Source: Marisa cornuarietis
Lineage: Eukaryota > Mollusca > Gastropoda > Architaenioglossa > Ampullariidae
Direction: 5' to 3'
Length of the DNA: 64,000 nt
NCBI GenBank assembly: GCA_004794655.1
Contig: SMMW01000540.1
Coordinates: 372,001-436,000 of the forward strand
Shown: piece by piece, positions 55,020 to 64,000 of the stretch
How the letters are laid out: the number at the start of each line of letters is the position of its first letter
Numbering within the stretch: the first letter of the stretch is position 1
Notes under the pieces: generated by a model
Told to the model about the DNA's origin: nothing
Database searches by the model: none
What the model saw: the letters and a program-made list of their open reading frames with translations, nothing else
Made by a program: the position numbers and the translations under genes

Positions 55020-55810
55020 GACTAATAATACTTTGAGAGAATCAATTATTTTCTCAGTTTTTCCAAAAAAGTAGTGTATTAGCGGACGCTATCCGAAAAA
55101 GGAGAGCAGGATACGCATTTGTTTATCTTTTTAATTTATAAAATTTGTCAATTATACGCCCGTTAATGTCCGCCGGCAAATCGGCAGTTTTTACATTTTT
55201 ACGGGTAAAAATTATGTAAGAAATTACCTGCCAAAACTTATGCAACACATTTTAGGATAGAGCTACAAAAATACTTCTGTATCCTTGTCACTTTTTTTGC
55301 TTACAAGGTTCAAATTCAAGGTTCTTTATTCTTTTCCAACTCTGATGGTTATTAAGAGATTCAACATTTAGTCTTTCTCGTTACTTACAATGTCAAGCCT
55401 AAAATACAGAATATAATAGATATTATAAGCATATACATACAATCCTATCTTTATATGCACTTACCTCCTCACACACACGGTAAGTATAGCGAGATTATAC
55501 GTTATTTATACATTGGTCAGAAAATAAAGTTGAATAGATAATCATGGGGAGGAAGTATTTTTTTAAATAGGGTTCTGGTGAAAAAGTACTTTAGAACATT
55601 TTATATGAAATGACATGGTTGGACATCAGAATCTCTGGTAAAACATTTTAGAGTCGTATAGTGGGTAATCTTTTAGTGGGTAACATTTAAAAAAGTAAAT
55701 AACCGTTGAAATAAGTATTCTTCTGGGCCTCCTTTCCCGTATATAACAGAAGTATTGCCGAGAAATGGTCAAACGGCGCAGAAATGTAGACCGCTCGATC
55801 CTTTCCCTCA

Positions 55811-55876
<66 letters not shown>

Positions 55877-56930
55877 GCACACATACGCACATACACATGC
55901 TGTACCTTCCACCCCAACATCACCACACTCCGCTTTACTTGCAAGACAGTCGGGTAGCCAGCGCTTTCTCCACTCGATCAGTCACGTGATAAGCTCGCTA
56001 CAATCGACTGATAGTGAGAGTTAATATTTTACGCAGTACATGCAGCTCACAGTAAATTGTATCCTCGCTGCAGTTCAACATATCTCTTGCACATACTTCA
56101 CTCCACCAGATGCGTTTGTCTGACAATCGATAACATACCTGACGACGTGGGCGATAGTTTTGCCCGTTTATAGACGAGCAAAGAAAGATGGACTCGACAC
56201 GAAAAAAAAAGATTATATGAGTCTGCTTCGGTTTCTTTGATTTATCAGTGAGGGCTTCTGCTTCTGAGAAAAAGGATTTTTCCTCCATTTCCTTCTTTAT
56301 GTGACTTTTTTAATTTGTCTGTCTTTTCTCCAGTCTTTCCCTCTAAGCCCGTGTGTCCTTAAATCGGGATCTATATTAAGATAACTCTTCGGCGCTGTTG
56401 CAAAGAATTTGTCCAAAAGTTGTATGACGATTGTTAATTAAATGTTGATATATATATATATATATGCTTGGAGATCCGGTCACACAGATGTCAACACCTC
56501 AGCCGCGAAGAGAGAAGCTTGGGTCTGCCAGTTTATTGGACTTGTTCTCATGTATGCTTAGCAACATCTAGAGGCGAAAGACTTCTTTTATGTCTGATTA
56601 ATCTGTTAGATATACTCAATGGTGCGATAACTGTTGCCTGCGGTAGGCAAGAGTTCGGCAACGGAGGTCAAGTAACAGAGTACGACTCGTGCTTGGCAGG
56701 CCCTGAAGTGAGGTTCGTAAAGCACTGGATTCAAATCTCCTCTGGGCGGAGACGAGACGATGACCTTTCATGACTTTGTTCCCTTACTTACTAAGATATT
56801 GCCACTAGATGGCAACACTTTCCTGTCATCCAAAACTGAACGGAACCCAGCCGCAGTTCCATGTTATTCTCGGTCAAAGTCTCATACCACGATCAGAAAA
56901 TTACAGACGCACAGTTTCATTTCTCATTTC
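55020..56930. other. Intergenic spacer between genes B and C
   Basis: No gene supported. It contains a CA run (55,811-55,873), a TA run (56,449-56,465) and a possible tRNA-derived SINE fragment near 56,700-56,820 with a GGATTCAAATCTC box-B-like motif. Confidence 0.55.
55811..55873. repeat. CA microsatellite in B/C spacer
   Basis: About 31 CA units followed by an irregular CACATACGCA stretch. Confidence 0.95.
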
Positions 56931-56936
56931 TTTATT
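56931..56936 (-). terminator. Probable poly(A) signal of gene C
   Basis: AATAAA on the minus strand about 290 bases after the gene C stop codon. Confidence 0.4.
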
Positions 56937-57223
56937 TAGATAAGTTTATTCGTTTAGACACAAAAGAAATCCGCTTGTGACTAACATGATGCTCTGTGTG
57001 TGCGCGTGCGCGCCTATTTCTGTGTTTAAATGTGAAACTCACGTGTTCTTCACGATCAACCAATCAAACTTACAAAGAAAAGAACAAGAAAATTGTCAGA
57101 AGACGTGAACAGGAAGAGAACATCTCCTGCCAGCAAATATATTCAATCAGTAAGAGTCACATGACAGAATATGATGCTGAATCTGTCAAACTGCACTCAA
57201 CAGCACACCTGTGCACGTCACGC

Positions 57224-57306
57224 TCATCTGCAGCAGTCCCGGCACACGTCACACACGGTGGCGTCACGGATGCTCAACGGCTGATATTGCACAGTCGCGC
57301 GGTTAT
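57224..57306 (-). CDS. Gene C last coding exon, Cys-rich tail
   Basis: Acceptor ttgcag. The split codon joins DYYEP to [18 protein letters not shown], ending [13 protein letters not shown]. The same exon in gene B (24595-24674) is conserved in base and protein sequence while the sequence around it is not, which fixes the true C-terminus. Confidence 0.9.
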
Positions 57307-60300
57307 CTGCAATCCGTTCGTGAGGTCATCAGTGGACATTATTATCTGCCAATCATGTCGAGTCCAAGAAACAGAAAAACTCAACTACAGTCGCTTAAAA
57401 CAACTTCCTGTTCTGTCATAAACGCCGATATCTGTAGTCAAAAAGCTGTAGGACTCTTCAGCTTCCGTAGAATTTGGTGATTTGTCGGGTATAGATGCTC
57501 AGCTCTCAGCTTCATAGATACATTCTTTATCAAGAAAAATGTCACCGTGAACCTTAATAACCTTAATAACATTTTCTATGTTGTTATTTTTAAAAGTGAA
57601 AGTGCACTGACTTGGTTCATAATAATCCTGTGTGATGACATAACTGGTCTGTGAGTGGGCCACCTTGTCCTGGCGGTCAAACATGACCGTGTAGCACAGC
57701 GAGTTCTTGGTGATCTGCGACAATAAATATATCAGACAATTTTAGAGAATGAGGACAATTTTGAAAACATGGATGAAAACTTATTCGCATAACATCAGCT
57801 TCGTGGGATTTAAAGGTGATGGTAGTCTTTCTAACCTTGTCGAAGTAGACATCCAGGAAACGGCCCCGCTGTTCCACACGCTTAAGTCCAGCCACGTTGC
57901 CAATGCTGCTCATATCTGGTGCAAAGCCTGATGGGATTCCTACTTCTTGTATAACCATACCACTTTCTCCAGCAAGACGCCATCTGTCAATGATGTGCAG
58001 CTGACTTTAATACAGTTTCAAAAGCAATAAAGTTTTGCCCATAGAACGATTTAAAAGAATGTGGGATAGCATTATTCTTTTGTAGTCGGAAATTTGTTTT
58101 CAGACTATAAAGGTCTTGTTATGTAGGCTTAATATACTATTGATATTTAACATTGGAGAACAGGGGAATATATATATATATATATATGTGTGTATTCCCA
58201 GCAGTAGCTCTAAATGTTTCTAGCAAAAGGACACAGCTTTCAGTAACAATATTTCGAGATAATATGTACAGCCCTGTTAGCAAGCACTTTTAGGTATATA
58301 ATCCTACTCTGCCATCTCGAACTCTCCCCTGGTGGGTGTGGAGTTAAGGGGCACAGGGACAACAGTCAGAGAGAGAGAGAGAGATGTTTAAAATAAACTG
58401 ATAAATCAAGATGACTGACTGGGTGCAGATCATGAGCTTGAAGCTGTTGAGATAGTCGTCCATAAGGACTGTGGACACCGCAAAAGCTTGTTCTCCGAAG
58501 TCTGATTCCGTGTTAAAGAAGACATCCAGCTGAAATAATAACGCGGAAATCTTCAGGAAGTATAAAATAGACAAAGAACTTCAGAACATAGCACATGCAT
58601 AGCTGATAAAGACATCTAAAATAAAATCCAAGATAATTTGACCGTTCCTATTTGTGTGTGTGTGTTGGGTATGATGGTGCGTGCGTGCGCGCGATTTCGT
58701 TTGGCTTCACGAACTCCGTAATATGTTATGGCATGAGTAACTTGTCTGATACCAAAATAGATGTGAATGTCTTGTTGTTATGTAGAGATATTAACATTTA
58801 CCTGTAGCTGACACCCCTTAAATTATTTTAGGTTAATTGACTGAGGTCATAATTCGTTTTACTTTAAAGATTATTTCTTACCTCAGCAACAGCCAGTCCT
58901 CTTCCTGACGCTTCAAACGTAACCTCAGCTGGAATGAAGTTCAGCTGAAAGAATAAGTTTCTTTGCTGAAAGAAACCTCTCGGTTATCGAAAGGCTAATT
59001 ATTTACTAAGATACATGTAAGTCGCCTTTATTTAGAAATTTAGCTAAAGTACCACACTAATATACCATTTTAAAGCTCCTATCACATGTGCTGCATCAAC
59101 CCCAAATACTTTGATACAAGTCCAACTTTTTTAACCAAGAAAAAAATATGTGGTATGTCATATTGCTTTATTTACTGACATCTTACCTCTTGGGTCTGCA
59201 GCACTATATTGTTCAAGGAATTAACAACGAAATGAGGGGCAGAGAACTGTGTCCTGACATCAAGAGTCAGGTCGTTGCCAGAAGGAGTCGCTTGCTTTAA
59301 GAACTGAGTCATCGCTTGTAGCCCGACGACAGTGTCCTGCATAGAAAATGTCCATCATCACTACCACCCATTTATATCACACATCTTTGCTTTTTTTCCG
59401 ATGCACTGGACAGTGATCTATGAAATGAACACCTAAAAAAATTAGTAATATGCTACTTAGAGGATATAGAAAACAGTTTTAAAGATAACCACTTAGAACT
59501 TAGCATTTGTCTTAAAAAAGTCAGAAGATCTACAGCCTTTAATGAATTTACAGCTAGTTTATGAGACCCTTCTATACAATTTCTTAGTTTTTTATTTTTA
59601 TCAGCTTATCACCTGTAACAAGTTGTAGTTTGTTCTTTTTATTATTCATAGAACATCAAACGGTAATGCATAGAATATGAGCTCTGTTAGCTGACCTGGG
59701 TAGAGGCAAAGCCGCCGTACGGGTTCCTCTGGCGGGTAAGCCAGTGAAGGATACTCATTCCTTCCTTGAAGAGGCCTTTGGTTGCGAAGACCAGCAAACC
59801 GTAGGATGTAACGTGGATGTCGATTGGTCGGGCGCGCACGTAGCTTGGCCTCCAGCGGCTGAAGGGGTTGATCTGAATGGTTTCGTTGGATTTCCAGAAT
59901 GTCATCCCATCTGAGGCAAAAGATTGTACTTGTTATGATTATGAAGTCTTAATATGTCTACGCCACGTCTACACACAAACGTGTTTAAAGCATTCTAAGG
60001 TCAAGTCTGTATAGTTCTGTATCGTGTATGCTCGACATGCCCGTTTGCTTAATTGTTTACTTGTTTCAATCAACTCTTATAGTTCTGTCTTCATACCTGT
60101 GAACGAATATTTTTCGCATTTCTAAGTATAGACAACGCTGTGAATGTTCTTTATCTTTCTACAAAATCGTAACCAACTCGTTCACCTGCAGGATTGTTTA
60201 GCTAAGTTTGTAAACATCATCAGCAGCAGTCAACGGTATTAGTCATTAGTCATTAGTCATTAAGTATTTAGTCAAGAAAACGGTTTCAGCACTCTTACAA

Positions 60301-63300
60301 AGCAGGAAGGACTTACGCTCCGAGATGGAATGATCCATCAGTCTGTCGAATGCTTGGTCAGCAAAAGGACTTCCAACCTTCACCAGGGCCAAGGTGGTCA
60401 AGGCCAGAGAAAGATCATCGGTAATACCTGCTTGATTTGCTTCAAGGAAGGCTGTGGCATGGGCAGTTGCATTCCGGTAGGCGTTGACCTGGTCCTGCGG
60501 GTTAAAAGCAGTGTTGGCGTGCGAGATGATGTTTTAAATACTTTTTTGTTATAATTTAGGAGAGGAGAATAGCCGAGTGATGAGAGTACTAGCGTTTGAA
60601 CCCTGAGAAGCTCCGGTTTGAGACCAGGGTGGCAAAGCAAATTTCCGCCCAGTAAAGGTAGGGACCGCCTCCCATAAAGCAGCTGACTTTGAGAAAATTG
60701 TGACCTCGAACACCTCACTCCGGATGGTATGCGTTCCTCTAGCCTCCGACTCCTAGCTTCTAACCTCTCGGCTATCTCCTTCCTTAGGAGTTTCATCAGT
60801 GACACACATACCCCTTATTTCACACCTGTAAATCTTGTATTTTTCGCACTTTTCTCTTTTGCTCATCCTGATGTTAGTGATGACGCTAGTATGGACTCGT
60901 TAAACAGCGACTCGCATAGAAAGCATTGGTGTCACTGACAGTTATGACAGCTGGTGACAGTAGTGACAGCTAGCAGCTACTTACCTTCGTCACAGGAACG
61001 TCAACATTCTCCAACAAAGCCAGGAGGACGAAAGCCGTCAGACCAGTGGAGTGGTCGCCAAATTGCTGCAAGAATATGTCAGGGTGATTATGTGGATAGA
61101 TTTCTCTAAAGATAATTTCGAGTCTTTAGAGTTCAGTCAAACTAGGTGGCTGAACTAGAAATTGTGCAACATTCATATCTTGAGAGAAAAAAAATGACGA
61201 ACACTCAACACACTGTTTTTAAGCTTTTGATGAAGTTTAAGTGACATTAGAGATAAATTTCTGATTTTAAAATTTATCAACAACAAGACAACAATAACAG
61301 GAAAGAAAACCTTTGTTACTTGAAACTGAAAGAATCTGATATTTGTGTGCTATTATTTAACCCTGTGATACTTTTCTCAGAAATAATGTTATACCCTCAT
61401 CATTGGGTCGAAGATGTGTCCGAACTCGTTGAAGGAGCCGTCAGTGTTCTGTCGCTGTATCAGCCAGTCCATGGCTCTCTGAAGGACAACAGAATCAACA
61501 TAGACATCGGATCTTGCCTCGTGGAACACACGAAGTACGAACGCCGTCAACCTGTCAACAGAGATCTCAATGAGAGGACATTGTAAAAGTGGAAGATAGT
61601 GTGGCCATGCTGATTTTTACACCTCCATCGCATTTTGAAGCTACTAAGACAATATCCTACTTTGAGAAAGACCAAAAAAGTATTTGACTTACCTCTAGTA
61701 GCCACTGACAATGTGAGGAACAAAAACAAAACTGTCGTTAAAGAGTTGCTTTCAAAAATACTTTTTAATCGAGGCTTTACAAAAAAGAGAAAAGTTCATG
61801 CTAGTCGCGGTACATAATACTGCTTCACAACATTTGTGTGGGCACTTGGTAGTTGAATAGACTGTCATTCTTCTCAAAAGTTTTACGGCAAAAATACCTA
61901 CCAGGTATTTCCTGCGTCATCGCGGTTACCAAAAGTACTAAAGGCGCCATCTTGTCTCTGATACGTCAACTGCCGCTGATAACCTGGAAAAATAGCATTT
62001 TTACTTCATACACTCTTTTACACTGTCACGGGCTTGGTATGCTCTTTGATGGTGTGTATAACCGGGAAATATAAAGTTCTTCGTGGGGTTAGCTGGGTGG
62101 GTAGGTTGTCATGTTTGTGAGAATTACTCAGTTTATCAGTTGATATCGAGGGTTATGCAAGCTCATTAGGAACGTTTGTGATCCTTACGTCGGCTCATTT
62201 GTAAATATTTGGAAAGTTATATCGGTTCGTTTGGAGGTTATGCACATGCATTTAGACTTCTACTTTGGTTTATTTCCATGTTGTTTTACTGGAGAATTAA
62301 GTGGATTCTTTGTAAAAATAAAAATATGCTGGTTCGACGGATAGTTAAGTTGGTTCATTTGGAGTAGTATGGTTGAAGTAACAGCACCCTTGTTACCCTT
62401 GTTGGCATGTTCTCTGCTGTAGACTCAGAAGCAGGAAATACCTGTATCTAGAAGGTATTTGATCCTAGACGCAATGACAGGGGTCAATTGTCCGGTTGAT
62501 TTCAGATAACTGGAGATTTCCATGTTGTTTTACTGGAGAATTAAGTGGATTCTTTGTAAAAATAAAAATATGCTGGTTCGACGGATAGTTAAGTTGGTTC
62601 ATTTGGAGTAGTATGGTTGAAGTAACAGCACCCTTGTTACCCTTGTTGGCATGTTCTCTGCTGTAGACTCAGAAGCAGGAAATACCTGTATCTAGAAGGT
62701 ATTTGATCCTAGACGCAATGACAGGGGTCAATTGTCCGGTTGATTTCAGATAACTGGAGATGTAGAGGTCCGGAGCGAGCGTGATCATGTTCTGCTCGCC
62801 ACATCCGGTAGGCATGCGCAGAAGATTTTCGAGGCCATCAACACTTGGTCCCAAAATGTCTCCTGCAAGAAACCCCCCATATTCGATATAAAATAAATTT
62901 GACTGCTTTGGATATGAAGTCTTCCAATGTGTAACATTACTCTTAATTCTATTCTTCCCCCCACCCCCGAAACAATGTTTTTCTCGGCTATCGGAGAAAC
63001 TTTGTCACCAACAGATTGTATTTCTCAGAGGAAGACATGCTCGCCTGTGACTTTGATCCGCGATCTTGACGAACCCTCGACAACGTCGTCTGGGACCGTC
63101 ACGTGGAACGTCTGAGTAAAGGTGTCGGAACCATTTGGCGCGAGGTTGATAAAGACTGGAATGTTGAACTCATTGGGCACGCCTTCAGCCTGTTAGGAAA
63201 AGACTATGACCTCTGACATTCTTGTAATAAGCGCTTCTTACTCTCAGTAATCTTTGACGATTACCTTATGTCCTTCATATCTAAATGATGACTTAATGAG

Positions 63301-63308
63301 GACAATAA

Positions 63309-63343
<35 letters not shown>

Positions 63344-63866
63344 AATGAAGAAAATATGAAAGTACGACATCCAAATTTTCTGCTTGAAGTCTTTTAAATT
63401 ATTAGAACTCTGCTAATTAACCAGGGGTTAAAAATGACACGTGACCTCAACGTTGAGTTGTCGACGTTCGGCGTCAGCAGCCAGCGTGGACCTGGCGGAC
63501 ACCTCGATGTCGATGGCTCCCAGGGCCGTGGGGATGATGGGGAAGTACACCACAGCCTGCTCGTTAGACTTCACCTGGAGTTTCAAAAATGTGCAATAAT
63601 TTATTTATATTAAATGCATTGGCATTAATTGTTAAAAATGTTTTTCTTATATATATATATATATCTGTCGAAACAGGCCATGTTACAGTCAGGTAAAAGC
63701 TTTCTAGGTGTGCAGTTGTCGGCCAAATATCTGGGGGCAGACCTCGCAGGACAGTTACACTTACATTCACTGTTTGCTCCTGGTCTCCAGTCACAATAAC
63801 CTCGCTCTTGTCAGAGCCAATCAACACACTGCTGTAGTCATGAGAGGCTGGCAGTGTCACCAGAAC
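57224..63866 (-). CDS. TEP gene C: thioester-containing protein, 3' half, 5' end outside window
   Basis: Exons in transcript order: 63765-63866, 63446-63574, 63045-63189, 62686-62862, 61902-61983, 61395-61551, 60985-61065, 60317-60494, 59696-59910, 59187-59336, 58882-58944, 58420-58529, 57836-57983, 57612-57714, 57224-57306. They sum to 1,923 nt, 640 residues plus a TGA stop, and match gene B exon for exon; only the last differs, by one codon. The fragment covers the end of MG7, CUB, the thioester domain ([11 protein letters not shown]) and the receptor-binding domain ([16 protein letters not shown]). The tail ends CDVCRDCCR. Exon 63045-63189 is followed by a gcgagc donor, so that intron is GC-AG. 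The gene lies 5' of gene B in the same direction, so the order is C, B, A. Confidence 0.94.
60556..60690 (+). mobile_element. tRNA-derived SINE in gene C intron
   Basis: AATAGCCGAGTGATGAGAGT (box A) and CGGTTTGAGACCAGG (box B) at tRNA spacing on the plus strand, then a body. Opposite to gene C. Confidence 0.65.
62273..62760. repeat. Perfect tandem duplication, 2 x 244 bp, in gene C
   Basis: Copy 1 is 62273-62516, copy 2 is 62517-62760; I found no mismatch between them. The unit covers intron sequence plus the last 75 bases of the thioester exon and its donor. Copy 1 therefore carries an exon relic with a donor but no acceptor, expected to be spliced out. Confidence 0.9.
62686..62862 (-). CDS. 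Gene C thioester exon (GCGEQ)
   Basis: Codons for GCGEQ are at 62792-62806. Reads [20 protein letters not shown] then [20 protein letters not shown]. The 3' part of this exon, with its donor, is repeated in the following intron by a perfect 244-bp duplication. Confidence 0.95.
63306..63345. repeat. AAAT microsatellite
   Basis: About nine AAAT units in a gene C intron. Related A-rich runs are at 48,949-48,990 and 40,259-40,282, and AAAAC units at 1,778-1,810. Confidence 0.9.
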
Positions 63867-64000
63867 CTGAAAGTTGTTAACATTCAAGGACACGTGATCA
63901 ATTAACAATAATGAAAGTAGGACTCTAAGATTTGCAACGACTCTCATATTTTTAATATCAAAAGATTAGGAGACAATACTTAACGTTTCAATATAAACTG

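Overview
The window looks like a stretch of invertebrate, probably molluscan, nuclear genome. It is AT-rich, with many short exons in long introns, CA/TG and other microsatellites, tRNA-derived SINEs and LINE fragments of the L2/CR1 and RTE types. The mollusc assignment is an inference from gene style and SINE tails, not proven here. All protein-coding host content is one gene family on the minus strand: a head-to-tail array of three thioester-containing protein genes (TEP, of the alpha-2-macroglobulin/CD109/C3 superfamily), called A, B and C from left to right.

Layout. Gene A occupies about 683-21,700: the 5' part of the gene, with signal peptide, macroglobulin domains, bait region and thioester exon; its last exons lie left of base 1. 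The A/B spacer is about 21,700-24,440. Gene B (24,595-54,043, leader exon near 54,668-54,820) is complete. I reconstructed 39 coding exons whose lengths sum to 4,488 nt, an exact reading frame of 1,495 codons plus stop. The B/C spacer is about 54,860-56,930. Gene C (57,224 to beyond 64,000) is the 3' half, with macroglobulin-7, CUB, thioester and receptor-binding domains. Exon lengths and phases are the same in all copies, which makes the splice model strong even though introns are mostly unalignable by eye.

How the genes work. Each product should be a secreted protein of about 1,470-1,500 residues with a GCGEQ thioester that is exposed when the bait region is cut, and so attaches to microbes or traps proteases. 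The bait region is where the copies differ. Between two constant exons lie tiny exons of 21-36 nt (five in A, three in B), all starting and ending in the same phase, so any subset can be joined without losing frame. Several acceptor sites of the next constant exon are also repeated 6 nt apart. This suggests a combinatorial splicing system that varies the bait loop.

Mobile DNA has hit gene B hardest: an RTE-type LINE (45,936-48,543), an L2/CR1-type LINE (27,830-30,204) and a probable solo LTR (36,832-37,318) sit in its introns without breaking an exon. Signs of exchange between copies include exons almost identical in all three genes, a patch in B copied from a C-like sequence beside a leftover splice site, and a perfect 244-bp tandem duplication that doubles half of the thioester exon in C.
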